64,000 nt of DNA from Thraustochytrium sp. TN22 (lineage: Eukaryota > Sar > Bigyra > Thraustochytrida > Thraustochytriidae). Both the position numbers and the translations under genes were made by a program. The notes beneath the pieces are model-generated. The model had not been told where the DNA came from and ran no database searches. It saw only the letters and a list, made by a program, of their open reading frames with translations. Shown in pieces: positions 29,811 to 39,466 of the stretch (position 1 is the stretch's first letter; every line of letters begins with the position of its first letter). The stretch spans positions 1 to 64,000 of the forward strand of contig JABLUY010000043.1 in the NCBI GenBank assembly GCA_013306675.1. The letters are read 5' to 3'.

Positions 29811-30105
29811 ACCTTCGTTACTCATGCATCGTTAGCTCGCAGAATTCTTTGACAGTGAAACCCCTCGTTCCTTCCCTCTCTATTCTTTTGAAATGCGTTC
29901 ATCGACTTCGCTCAGGTCGCCCTCTTGTCATCCAGCTTCGCTCAGCGTACCACCAGCACAAGAAAAGAAGAGATCATTTCTATTTTGTCCGTACGTCATT
30001 CAGCAGAGGTAGTCATTCACATTCATGCACACGGCTTGCTTGGATGCTCACACGTCCCCGTCAGGTGAACCTGATTTGGCAAGCCTCAGGCGTGCTCTTC
30101 AACAG

Positions 30106-31275
30106 TCAGGCGGACTTGGCGAGCTGCGCCACGATGGTGCTCGAGGCGCCCAAGGACCGCTGCAGGAGGTCCAGCGCCTGCTGGCGCGAGCGCTGCAGTG
30201 CCGTCTCGGACGGAGAGGGCTGTGCGCGCGAGGCCAGCGCCGCAACGATGTCCGCGGCCGTGGGCGCGGCGCGAGGCTCAGCAGGCGGCGCCACGGCGGC
30301 CGACGGCGCAGCTGTCGACGCCGTCGATGCCTTGGACATGTTCAGCAGGAGCTGCGCCAGGTCCCAGGAGGACGACGTGCGGCTCGGCACCGCCGGCAGC
30401 GGCCATGGCGCGCGATCCTCTTGCTTGGTAACCGCGTCCAAACTCACGTCGCCGCGGCCCAGGGCCACGGTCGCCTCGCTCTCGTTGTCGCTCGCCACGA
30501 GGCGCGCCATCTTGGACGGTGAGTGCCCGATGCTGCGGCCGACGCTGGCGCTAGCACTGGCGCCGCTGGTGCTGGCGCCGCTGACGCTCGCGGCGTCGTC
30601 CTCGTCCTCGTCCGCCTCGTGCGGCAGAGGCCGCTTACGGCCCGCCGCGGCCGGCGACGCCGGCTCCTCCTCGCCGCCATCCGCCTCGCAGGCCGTGGCG
30701 CCGCGCGGCACCTTGGTGAAGCGCCGGCGGCGCCGGCAGTACAGCACGAAAGAGGTGGACGCCAGCGAGTCTAGGCACAGCAGGCGGCCGTCCTCGGGCT
30801 GGCGCGCCAGCACGTAGACGCGCAGGCAATGCGGCGTGTTGCACGAATGCTTGTTGGCGGCCCAGCCGTAGTGCCAGCCCTTGCGCCGGCGGTTGAACTC
30901 GAAGACGTGCGTCGACCCGGCCTCAGCAGACCCGCGCTTGCTCGCCAGCACGGCGCGCATGAGCGGCTTGAGCGGCGCCTCGCTCGTGCGCACGTCCGCA
31001 TCAATGTCCGCCTCTGCGTAAGACTCGCCCACGCGGAACGTCTGCGCGTCCGCAGGCGTAAACTCCGCGATGGCCACCAGCTCCTGGTCGTGTTGCGCGA
31101 AGTTCCGCTTCACGTTCACCAGCACGGGCCGTCCGCAGAAGCCGCGCTCCTTGTGCTGGTCCGCGCACGTCGGAAAGCATCGCAGGTTCTTGAGCCCGCC
31201 GCGCTTGTTGTTGCGCTGGTACCTCTCCTCGAAGACGTCCTCCACGAACTCCATCGCCACGCGTTCCGGGCCCAT
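30106..31275 (-). CDS. Unrecognised protein with conserved-looking Cys-rich N-terminal region
   Basis: A 389-residue protein starting MGPERVAMEFVEDVFEERY (ATG at 31275; the frame reaches 31305 only with GTG). The first 200 residues look like a compact domain with spaced cysteines (LRCFPTCADQHKERGFCGRP and NKHSCNTPHCLRVYVL) and a WHYGWAANK segment; these could bind zinc, but the spacing fits no finger I know. A basic stretch (YCRRRRRFTKVPRG) could be a nuclear signal. The rest is Ser/Ala-rich with acidic patches, ending in a predicted helix. Codon use matches the neighbours and the antisense frames are poorer, so it is probably real. No function is assigned. Confidence 0.65.
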   Translation of the reverse strand: MGPERVAMEFVEDVFEERYQRNNKRGGLKNLRCFPTCADQHKERGFCGRPVLVNVKRNFAQHDQELVAIAEFTPADAQTFRVGESYAEADIDADVRTSEAPLKPLMRAVLASKRGSAEAGSTHVFEFNRRRKGWHYGWAANKHSCNTPHCLRVYVLARQPEDGRLLCLDSLASTSFVLYCRRRRRFTKVPRGATACEADGGEEEPASPAAAGRKRPLPHEADEDEDDAASVSGASTSGASASASVGRSIGHSPSKMARLVASDNESEATVALGRGDVSLDAVTKQEDRAPWPLPAVPSRTSSSWDLAQLLLNMSKASTASTAAPSAAVAPPAEPRAAPTAADIVAALASRAQPSPSETALQRSRQQALDLLQRSLGASSTIVAQLAKSA

Positions 31276-32846
31276 CTTGGTTGTCGTCCAGTCCCCGTCG
31301 CCCACTAGCCGGTCGCTCTACTCTACGCCGCGGCACACTCTCCCCAGTCAGTCAGAGCGAGCAAGGCGCACAGGCTGCCGCTGCACCGAGGCGAGGCGAG
31401 GCGAGGCGAGGCGAGGCGAGTCGTACCCCACGCGCGTGTAAAATGACGCCGCCGCTCTGCTCTGCCCGCGCCTCGCTCGCAGCACCTGCTCCTGCTCCAG
31501 CAGCACCCACTCGGAGGCGGACTCCGCCACCACCGTTGACCCTCTCTCTCCTGTCGCGCCCTCGAGAAACGAAAGCGCTACTGCTGCTTGCCCGCGTGGT
31601 GCTTGCGCTCGCAGGCCGGGTCTGCCTCAGCGACGCAGCAGCAGCGGCAGCGGCAGCGGCAGCTGCGGCACACTCCGCTCCGCTCCGCTCCGAGGCGCGC
31701 CGAGCGAGGCCGGGCGCACGGGCAGCGGCGCGTCGCGTCGGGCGCGCGCGGGCGACTTTGGGAGTTGGAGGCCGCGATGACGCGGAGCCCGCGCCGGCGC
31801 TCACACAAAACGCGGCGCCGCCGCGACCGCCGCCGTGCGCGGCGAGCAGCCGCGAGCAGCCGCGCGCGGCGCGCGAGGCGCGGCGAGGCGCGGCGCGGCG
31901 CGGCGCGGCGCGGCGCAGCGCGGCGCGGCGAGGCGCGGCGCGTGCGACGCGCGTTTCCCGCGCGCTGGCTGGCGCGGTTCGTTTGAATTCGAATTCGAAT
32001 TGGAGTTTGCCGGACTCTCGGCGAACGACGGCGGCGTGTAGTTGGCTGGCTGCAGTTTGCAGACCCCGCGCGGGTAGGACGATGACGGGCGGCGGCGGCG
32101 GCGGCGGCGCGGCGAACTTGTATACGACACATTGGACACAAGGCGGCGCGGCGGCGATGAGAGCGTAGGACATCTGACGGACCGCGAGCGGCAGCTGGCA
32201 GCTGCGCAGCGGCGGACAGCTACCACCGCTCGCTGAGGCTCGCTCAGGCAGGAGGCCAGGACGGAGATTGTCCGATGGCTGGCTGACCGGCACTGACCCG
32301 GCAGGCAGGCAGGCCGGCACTGGCAGGCGAGGAGGGTCGCGTCGCGGCCCGTGGATGAGATGTTGATGCGAGCAGCCACCGCAGCGCAGGCGCAGCGGCC
32401 ACCAGCCTGCGCTGCACCAGGGCCCAGGGCCGGGCAGGACGCCGTGCTCCAGCGAGCGAGACGAGATCGCGCCTCTCTGTCCCCACAGGCGGAGCATAAG
32501 CCTGGGGGGGCACATCGTCTTCGCGGGTCGGGTCACAGCTATGCGGATGGTTGCTGTGCAAAGGTGCCAAGACGGGGACCGCGCTCAAATCTTGGCCTCA
32601 CATCAGGCTTGTTGCGTCTTGTTGTGCGCGTTGTCGCTGTCCTCCTCGATCTCCTCGCGCCCGGCCATGGAGGCAGGCGGGCTCTGCACGGCCGGGCAGC
32701 GTGCGCACGGCTTGCTTTGGACAGCTTGTCATCGCGCCGGACGTCGTGCGCCTCAGCCTGCCGGTGCTGTTTGCCTGGCAGCGATGGCGAACGCAATACC
32801 TTCCCCGCGCCGCGCGTCGAGGTCTCCTGCAGCCTGCTAGTGCATC
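31276..32846. other. Divergent spacer with GAGGC and GGCGC repeats
   Basis: A 1.57-kb GC-rich spacer between two divergent ATGs. It has a GAGGC run (about 31388-31420), GGCGC/GGCGA tracts (about 31870-31945), GAATTC repeats at about 31984-32000 and GGC repeats at about 32085-32115. Long open frames occur on both strands but are Arg/Ala-rich, mirror each other and match nothing. Confidence 0.5.
31388..31420. repeat. (GAGGC)n microsatellite
   Basis: About seven tandem GAGGC pentanucleotides, the reverse complement of the CGCCT-type array near 23.6 kb up to phase. Confidence 0.8.
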
Positions 32847-33596
32847 ATGGCGACGGGCGAGGCGGCCGGCGCGGCACCGCAGGTGGACGGCCCGCGCGCG
32901 ACGGTCTTCGTGAACGGGCTCTTCAACCCACCCGATGAGGCATCGTGGGCGACGACCGCCGCGACGCTGCGCAACCTGCTCGGCTGCCCGGCGGTGCACG
33001 TGCACAACCCGACGCTGGCCGTGGACGTGCCGCACGAGATGGCCACGCAGGCCGTGCGCAAAAACGCCGGCCTCGCAATCGGCGCAGCCATCATGGGCGC
33101 CTTCGCCGTCGCCGTGGATGCCTACATGGAGACGGGCGTCACGGCGCGCGTCGTGGCGTCCGCCATGGATGGCATCCGGTCCTCCCTCGAACCCAAGGCA
33201 GAGGAGGTGGCGCAGCGCATGGAGGACGAGATCGGGGCGCTCTGCGAGGCCAACCCGGGTCTCAACCACATTAACTTGGTCTCGCACTCACACGGCGGCT
33301 GGTGTACGCAGTGCTTTTTGCAGAACGGCCACGCCGCGCGTCTCCTGGACCGCCATTCGCTCACCCTCCGCGTGCTTGTCATGGGCTGTCCCGTGCTCGT
33401 GCGCCCTGTCGACGGCATCGACGACATCATGCAGCTACACAACGAGCTCGACATCGTGTCCATGCGTTATGAGCCGCAGGATGCCCTCGACGCGCCCACA
33501 CTCCGGAAGCGCTCCCAGGCCGCCTTCCACTCATGTAAAAGGTATCTCGACTGGCTCCGAGAGGAGCTCGCCGCGCCCGCCTCAGACTCCATCTGA
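32847..33596 (+). CDS. Predicted alpha/beta hydrolase
   Basis: A 249-residue protein beginning MATGEAAG. It has the strand-elbow-helix of an alpha/beta hydrolase: ATVFVNGLFNPP near the start as the oxyanion strand, and NHINLVSHSHGGWCTQCFL at about 138-156 as the nucleophile elbow. The elbow reads S-H-S-H-G, so the usual first Gly of GxSxG is replaced by Ser. RVLVMGCPVLV would be the next strand, and the Asp/His candidates follow (DIVSMRY and the FHSCKRYLDWL helix). The length suits a small lipase or esterase without a lid insert. There is no signal peptide; a hydrophobic stretch at about 77-92 may be buried. Substrate unknown. Confidence 0.65.
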   Translation: MATGEAAGAAPQVDGPRATVFVNGLFNPPDEASWATTAATLRNLLGCPAVHVHNPTLAVDVPHEMATQAVRKNAGLAIGAAIMGAFAVAVDAYMETGVTARVVASAMDGIRSSLEPKAEEVAQRMEDEIGALCEANPGLNHINLVSHSHGGWCTQCFLQNGHAARLLDRHSLTLRVLVMGCPVLVRPVDGIDDIMQLHNELDIVSMRYEPQDALDAPTLRKRSQAAFHSCKRYLDWLREELAAPASDSI

Positions 33597-34894
33597 GGCC
33601 AAATCTCGAGACTTGTGCTCGAGATTGCCGCTTATGCGCATGCAGTGCACGCAGCCCGGGCCTCCCAGAATCGCGGCTGTGTCACAGCAAGGTGCAGCAC
33701 AACATCGACGAGGACCTCTTGCGCGAGGCGCAGCAAGTCTCTAACGAGGCGCAGCAAATCTCTAACGAGGGCAAGGTCGATGCAGATGATCATCGTCCGG
33801 GCTCGCGTATGCGCTGCGAGCAGGCATTCCTGGAGACTTTGGGATGTGGATACACTGCGACGCCCACCGCTCAAGGCTCGCGGCGCTCTAGTGGCTGCTA
33901 GCTGTATCTCCAAATGGAGAGCGAGACGTTTGGCGTTGCGTGCGGTAGACGACAACTTCTGAGCAGCTAGTCGCACGCAGCGCAGTTTTTTTTTTTTTTT
34001 TCCAAGTACCCACGCGCGGCGAGCCTCCCACTTACTACCTCGTCAGAGGCGTCAAGAATCAGGACATTCCCGTGCACTGCTCGTTTCTGGGTCTCTCCTA
34101 GACCTGGCTGGAGCTCGCGCGCTCATTTTGGAGCATGTCGCCAATTCCCCAGACACGGAGCGAGGTGGCTCTTAGAACTCGCGCGAAGCTGCTCCTCACA
34201 AGTAGACTGAGAAGTATTGGAACAGCTTGCAGACCGCTCAGCCAGGAGGGCGCCTTCTTCTAAGATCAGTTTTCCTCGTTCCTGATTTTCTTCTTCTGAC
34301 CTGCCATCGACGGGCTAGCGGAGGTGCGCACGGGATCTGAAAAGGGCAGCCCACAGCCTCACTGCGCATGCGTCGCGCATCCATCTGTGCAGACGGAGCG
34401 AGTCCGTGCAGACGGAGCGAGTCTTGAAAAACTCGGACACATGGGGCGCGCGAGCATGCCCCGTGATCAATGTGATCAGTGGCCTCGTGCAGACACAAGG
34501 CGGAAAAGGTCAAGTCGCGCTGGCGCGTCTGCAGGGATTCGGACGGAGCCGCCTCAGGCTAGCTAGGCCTTCACTGGAAAAGTTGTGCGTTCTGCAGCTT
34601 CAGGTTCTGCGCTTCGCTGCGCCATCTGTGTCGCCAGAGAACGCGAGTCTGGAGAGACTGGGCACGTTGGTGCGCGAGCATCAAAATGATCCGTGGCCCT
34701 CCGTGATTCAAGCTCACTGCCGACGACACGGCGCTAGAAGGGACGGTCGTGGGTTGTCCTTGGGCCGGCGGGGAGAACGCGGAGGGAGCACGAGCCGCCT
34801 CCGGGCCGACTCTTGCGCAGCGCGCCTCGCTTCTCTCGCTCGCCCGGCGCCACCAGACCTGCAATTCCATTCCCTCGCTCAAAGTCTGCCCAAG
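33597..34894. other. Spacer upstream of the J-domain gene, with a T-run and diverged repeats
   Basis: Lower-GC intergenic DNA. It has a repeated GAGGCGCAGCAA(G/A)TCTCTAACGAGG near 33725-33770, a run of about 16 T at 33988-34003, and two diverged copies of an about 110-base segment at about 34380-34490 and 34622-34720, both starting CCATCTGTG and including GCGCGAGCAT. The J-domain frame is open upstream to 34406 without a good domain, so translation probably starts at 34895. No gene recognised. Confidence 0.45.
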
Positions 34895-36583
34895 ATGAAG
34901 CGCAAGAACTCGTCGCCGACCACGCCCGCCTCGATCGTCGCGGAGATTGAGGCCTTCGCAGCGAGCCCGCCGCCCGTGCAGGGAGGCACCCTGCGTCAGG
35001 ACCTGCACAAGCTCTGCTCGAAGCTGCAGGCCGAGCCATCTCCCAGGCAGGCCGGCATCCTGAACATCGCGATCTGCCGCCGGCTCCTCGAGAACGGCGA
35101 CGTGAAGCGCGCCGAGGCGGCTCTGCGCGAAGCGGAGGCGTCCCTCTGCACCGCCGAGGACAAGGCGCTCTGCAGCGCGCTGCGCGAGTCAACCCGGGCG
35201 GTCCGCGCCACCCAGGTGAAGGAGAACGCTGCTATGCCGTGCAGGCTCAAGGAGCTGCACAAGAAGTTCGAAATCGCTCGCGCCGCCGCCCGCACGCCCT
35301 CCTCCCTCAGCTCCTTGGCCGCGCAGGTCAACAGCGCGCGCGCCGACGCCCAAGGGCCAATGAATCGTCTGCGTCTCTGCGAGCTGCAGCGCGACGTCAA
35401 CGAGGTGCTCTTCGCTCGGTACCGCGAAGCGTCTGGCGCGCAGAGCTCCCGCGCTGCGCGCTCCGTCGCGCTGCAGCTCGTCAAGGTGACCCAGCTTGGG
35501 GCCGAGGCCGCCCTCTTCTCCGAGGGCGTCTTCGTGGTCGGCGCCACTGCAGGCACCGCGTGGATGCAGCACTTTGTGAAGTGGGCCAGAGATGCCATGA
35601 GCCCGGCGGAGTTGGCCTCCCTGGCGAGCGCACCCCAGAGCGCCTCGGAGATGGAGATCTGGGCGCTCGAGCGCGCAGCGCGCAGCTTCTTCCATCAGGG
35701 GGTCTACGCGCGCGAGAAGGGCGACAACTATGTCCAAGCTATCGCGCTTTTCAACCACGCCAAGCACTGGGCTTTCGCGGCAGCTGAGCTCTGCCCCGCG
35801 TGGGAGAGGGCCAAGTGCGAGAACTCGTTGGACCCTGTCGTGCAGGTGGCAAACGATGCGGCGGAGCTTGCGGTGGACGCCGAGGCGGAAATCCTGGAGT
35901 GCACTGGGCGCCAGGAGATCTTGACCGCTGAGGCCAGTCTGCGCAATGCCATTTTTGAGTCGGAGGAGCTCGACACGGCGCAGATCCAGGCGGCGCTCGA
36001 CCTGCTCGTCATGATGGGGGCCTGCGAGGCCAATCGGCCCGACCTGCGCGCCGAAGCGAACGCGCGCGCCGCCTACCATCTCGCCCGTATTTCGAAAAAC
36101 CTCGAAATCGCCGTGCGTCGCGCTCGCCTGGCGCTCTCCCTCGCCGAAGCTTGCGCGCCCAAGTCCTTCACGCGCGACTGGTGGTACCAGAGCGCCCTGG
36201 AGATCATCAGGGAGCACCAGGCAAGCATCCGAGCTCGCGAGGCCCAGGAGGAGCGCGAGCGCCAAAGCGAGCGTGAGCCCATCCTCAAGGCGCTCGCCGC
36301 GGAGCTCAAGGCCATCGAGGCTGCGCGTGCCAAGTCTTGGCAGGCCCTCCTGGAGCACCTCTCCAAGGAGCACCCGGTCAAGGGCTTCGAGGAGCGTCTC
36401 GACGCCAAGAGTCTCGAGGCAGACGACATGCGCCGTCATCTGCTGAACACAATTCGCGCCTACCATCCCGACAAGCTGGGTAACAAGCTGAAAGGCGTGG
36501 AGCGTCGTCGCGCAGAGGTCCTCCACGAAGAGATTACCAAAACCCTCAACGGGCTCTACAGCTATTCCAAGAATGTGCAGTGA
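34895..36583 (+). CDS. Helical-repeat protein with C-terminal J-domain
   Basis: A 562-residue protein starting MKRKNSSPTT. Nearly all of it is predicted helix in paired segments rich in Ala, Glu and Arg (for example ILNIAICRRLLENGDVKRAE and AAYHLARISKNLEIAVRRAR), which look like TPR-type hairpins. A charged helix (REAQEERERQSEREPILKAL, about 447-470) leads into a C-terminal J-domain with the invariant HPD tripeptide (NTIRAYHPDKLGNKLKG, HPD near residue 524), followed by the third helix (HEEITKTLNGLYSYSKN). HPD stimulates the ATPase of Hsp70 partners, so it is probably a co-chaperone that brings clients through the helical part. Placing the J-domain at the extreme C-terminus is auxilin-like, but no clathrin motif is seen. 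The frame is open upstream from 34406. Confidence 0.75.
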   Translation: MKRKNSSPTTPASIVAEIEAFAASPPPVQGGTLRQDLHKLCSKLQAEPSPRQAGILNIAICRRLLENGDVKRAEAALREAEASLCTAEDKALCSALRESTRAVRATQVKENAAMPCRLKELHKKFEIARAAARTPSSLSSLAAQVNSARADAQGPMNRLRLCELQRDVNEVLFARYREASGAQSSRAARSVALQLVKVTQLGAEAALFSEGVFVVGATAGTAWMQHFVKWARDAMSPAELASLASAPQSASEMEIWALERAARSFFHQGVYAREKGDNYVQAIALFNHAKHWAFAAAELCPAWERAKCENSLDPVVQVANDAAELAVDAEAEILECTGRQEILTAEASLRNAIFESEELDTAQIQAALDLLVMMGACEANRPDLRAEANARAAYHLARISKNLEIAVRRARLALSLAEACAPKSFTRDWWYQSALEIIREHQASIRAREAQEERERQSEREPILKALAAELKAIEAARAKSWQALLEHLSKEHPVKGFEERLDAKSLEADDMRRHLLNTIRAYHPDKLGNKLKGVERRRAEVLHEEITKTLNGLYSYSKNVQ

Positions 36584-36891
36584 ACCAACGCAGAGAAGGA
36601 CTTGCGTAGCAGCCAGAGCAAAGCGACAGCAAAGTTGGCACGTCATGCCCGAGACCCGAGGCCTAAAGCAAAGAACTGGAAGGAAGGATTTCTTTTTATT
36701 TTCGTTGAAAAATCTCTTGCGCGCGCTGCCAGCCTGGTTCGTTCAAGTTCGTGGTAACGTCGCTGATGAGGTGAATCCGACTCAGCTGCCAGTGGCGTCA
36801 AGTGCGTGCGGCCCAGTCCGAGTCGTCGGGCAGGCAAATCGTCGAGCGGCGCGGCGCGCAGGTCGCTTGCGCGCGCGGCGCGCGCACAAGC
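36584..36891. other. Short spacer between tandem genes
   Basis: Holds the 3' UTR of the J-domain gene and the promoter of the LYR-AlgH gene. It is AT-richer near 36690-36720 (TTTTTATTTTCG) and GC-rich next to the ATG. Nothing else seen. Confidence 0.45.
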
Positions 36892-39207
36892 ATGGCGCCG
36901 CCGGCATGGCCGCAAGCGTACCGGCAGCTGCTGCGTGCGGCGCGGCGGCTGGATCAAGAGCCGCACAAGAGGATACTGGCCTTGGACGTCTTGTACTCCG
37001 ACAACCCCAAGGCACGCGGCGGGGAGGGCCTCCGCGAGGCGTGGCGGGTGGCCAAGGTGATGATTGACCGGCCGGAGCTCGGGCACGGGCCGAAGCTGGT
37101 CGAGCTGATCCGGAATTATCGCAACCGGGGCTGGTGGCGGCGCTCCTGGTCCAAGTTCATTGAGCCGGAGGAGCAAAAGAGGAATGTCCTTGCCAGGCCG
37201 GACGTCATCAACGAGCTCGAAGCCGCCTTCACCGCCCGGTATAGTGAGCTTCCACAGGAGCCGAGCACGGGCGATCTGCCGGGCATCGCCCAGGCCGACG
37301 TCCTGGCCAACTTCGCGCTGCTCAAGGACCCGTTCACCACGCGGTCCTTCGAAGGCCACATCCTGCACCGGCGGCCGAACGCGAGCCAGCCGTGGGTCGG
37401 ACGCCAGCTCATGCTTGTCACGCGCGGCGTCGAGGGCAACACGGTGCAAGGCATTGTGCTCAACAAGCCGTGCACGCACGGCTTCTTGCCGGATGCCGCC
37501 TACCTGGCACTGCGCGATTACAATGCGCCACACTTTCCGAACCTCGCTCGATTCTTTGGGACGTGGGAGCAGCTCTGCGAGGACCCGGCGACGCGGGACA
37601 ACCTCTTCTTCGGCGGCGACGGCCGCAAGCGGCGGCCCGAGCGCATCTACGCGCTCTTCGACAAGAAGCCGACCGCAAAGGACGGTGACTGGGAGGAGGT
37701 GCACAAGATTTCCGGGTCCGGCCTGTACCTGGCAAAACTCAAGGGCGATCAACCGCCCCCGCCGCCGGCATCCGGGCGAAGGATGCTCTACGCAGGTTGC
37801 TTCGCAACGACGGTGGACAAGTTCCAAAATAGCCGCAAGGACCAGTGGAACTTGCTCGTGCCCCGCTCCCAAGAGGCGCTGCATGCGCTCGTCTTTGGCG
37901 ACGCACTGCACAAGGACGCCCGGCGCTCGCACGAGGCGTGGGACGCCGCATGGGCTGCGGTCGTCCGGGACGAGTCTGACATGCTATACAAGGCGTGCCG
38001 CCTCCACCTGGACGCGCGGCGCTGCGAGGAGGCCTCTGCGCTGCGGCACAAGGCGGATCTCGCCAAGGAGGTCGCGGCACCGGGCGTGACGGTCTACCTC
38101 CACCACCTGGACTATGCCATCGGCCATCAGGGCCGCGAGGGGGTCGAGGCAATGCTCGTGGACTGGCGCAAGCACCGCCCGCGCGAGTATCGGGAGCTCA
38201 TGGGCCGCTTCTTCTTCCGCCAGCGAGACTTTGCGAACCTGCTGCCCCCACTCAAGCCGGGCATCCTTGCGGTCGGTCCGATCGACTCCAAGCACGAGAT
38301 CTCGGCACCGCAGTTTAGCATTGCGGGCAGCAACCTGACTGACGAGCAGCTGGAAGGTGCCGACCAAATCACCACGATCCCGTATGGAGCGCGCTTTCAC
38401 TGGAACCAGCACGGCTGGCCTGATCCCTTTGGCCACAAGCCCCCGGTCATGCTTCCCGGTTTTGGCGTCTGCGACGAGCTTCTCGCGGAGCAGAATCCGG
38501 CGCTCAACGATGCACTTACGGACGTGGCCGAGCCCAGCGCGGCGCCCCCAGACGACGCTGACCCGGACAGCGTACAGCGTTTCGAAAGCATGACGGCCTT
38601 CACGGACCACGTCAATGACCTTGCGAACAATGCGAATGCTCAGCTCAACTTCCTCCGTGATCTCGGGCTGGCGCGCCACCACCCGATGAACTTCAGCAAG
38701 GACAACGCCGATGCGACTCACGACGAGAACGGCAAGTCCTTTTCCGAGTTGGCCGCCGAGGAAGTCGCGGACTACTTTAGGCGCAAGGCCAAGCTGCAAA
38801 AGCTGGTAAAGGAGGGCAAGATCGACCTAATGATGCACGACATGGTGGATTTCGATCTCGGCGACCCTACCGACGCTCAGTTGTACGAGCTCCTCGCCGA
38901 ATTCGATGATGATGATGACGATGACGACTATGACGTTGAGGATGAAGAGATGATGCAAAGTAGGGCCGATCTGGAGGACCTTCCGGAGGGCGCAAACCAT
39001 GCAGGCGGGCTCAAGGAGCTCCTGCAAAGGGTTCTCGACGGCGAGATCACCCCGGAGCACGATAGCCTAGAGCGTGCTGTCAAAGTTCTGGTCGACGCTG
39101 GCTTTCCGCAGATCTCCAGCTTCTCGCCTCGGATTGAGGCAGAGGTTAACGTTCTGAACCGCGAGCAGCTCCAGCTATTGATCCAGCTGACACGCAACAT
39201 GATCTAA
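36892..39207 (+). CDS. LYR-motif + AlgH/YqgE (DUF179) fusion protein
   Basis: A 771-residue protein. The N-terminus (WPQAYRQLLRAARRLDQEPHKR) is a LYR-type helix, with Ala in place of the first Leu, and the basic three-helix pattern extends to about residue 75 (LVELIRNYRNRGWW). LYR proteins are small mitochondrial assembly factors that bind acyl carrier protein. Residues about 130-360 match AlgH/YqgE: LLKDPFTTRSFEGHILH, VQGIVLNKP, LFFGGDGRK, MLYAGCFATTVDKFQ and the final Trp-rich helix. The remaining 400 residues are unrecognised apart from an acidic run (EFDDDDDDDDYDVEDEE, about 675-690). AlgH/YqgE has no settled biochemical function. The ATG at 36892 is the only in-frame one before the LYR helix. 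An AATAAA lies 55 bases after the stop. Confidence 0.78.
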   Translation: MAPPAWPQAYRQLLRAARRLDQEPHKRILALDVLYSDNPKARGGEGLREAWRVAKVMIDRPELGHGPKLVELIRNYRNRGWWRRSWSKFIEPEEQKRNVLARPDVINELEAAFTARYSELPQEPSTGDLPGIAQADVLANFALLKDPFTTRSFEGHILHRRPNASQPWVGRQLMLVTRGVEGNTVQGIVLNKPCTHGFLPDAAYLALRDYNAPHFPNLARFFGTWEQLCEDPATRDNLFFGGDGRKRRPERIYALFDKKPTAKDGDWEEVHKISGSGLYLAKLKGDQPPPPPASGRRMLYAGCFATTVDKFQNSRKDQWNLLVPRSQEALHALVFGDALHKDARRSHEAWDAAWAAVVRDESDMLYKACRLHLDARRCEEASALRHKADLAKEVAAPGVTVYLHHLDYAIGHQGREGVEAMLVDWRKHRPREYRELMGRFFFRQRDFANLLPPLKPGILAVGPIDSKHEISAPQFSIAGSNLTDEQLEGADQITTIPYGARFHWNQHGWPDPFGHKPPVMLPGFGVCDELLAEQNPALNDALTDVAEPSAAPPDDADPDSVQRFESMTAFTDHVNDLANNANAQLNFLRDLGLARHHPMNFSKDNADATHDENGKSFSELAAEEVADYFRRKAKLQKLVKEGKIDLMMHDMVDFDLGDPTDAQLYELLAEFDDDDDDDDYDVEDEEMMQSRADLEDLPEGANHAGGLKELLQRVLDGEITPEHDSLERAVKVLVDAGFPQISSFSPRIEAEVNVLNREQLQLLIQLTRNMI

Positions 39208-39261
39208 GGCCTAACTAGCTAGAGAGCGCAGCTGACACGTGCGCCGCACGAACAGTGAAAA

Positions 39262-39267
39262 AATAAA
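39262..39267 (+). terminator. Candidate polyadenylation signal of the LYR-AlgH gene
   Basis: AATAAA inside an A-rich stretch, 55 bases past the stop codon and just before the CCAG repeat. Confidence 0.5.
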
Positions 39268-39304
39268 AAACTACCAACGCAAACGTCAACGTCAAAGAGC
39301 TTCT

Positions 39305-39388
<84 letters not shown>
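39305..39388. repeat. (CCAG)21 microsatellite
   Basis: Eighty-four bases of perfect CCAG tetranucleotide in the 259-base convergent spacer between the LYR-AlgH gene and the 458-residue gene. It creates short open frames of alternating Ala/Ser/Gln/Pro or Trp/Leu/Ala/Gly, which are not genes. Confidence 0.95.
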
Positions 39389-39466
39389 AACTCTCTTCCT
39401 TTCAAATTTCGTACATGGTACACAACCCATTGCAGAACCAACGAAGCATGGCCTTTCCCGCTCCGG

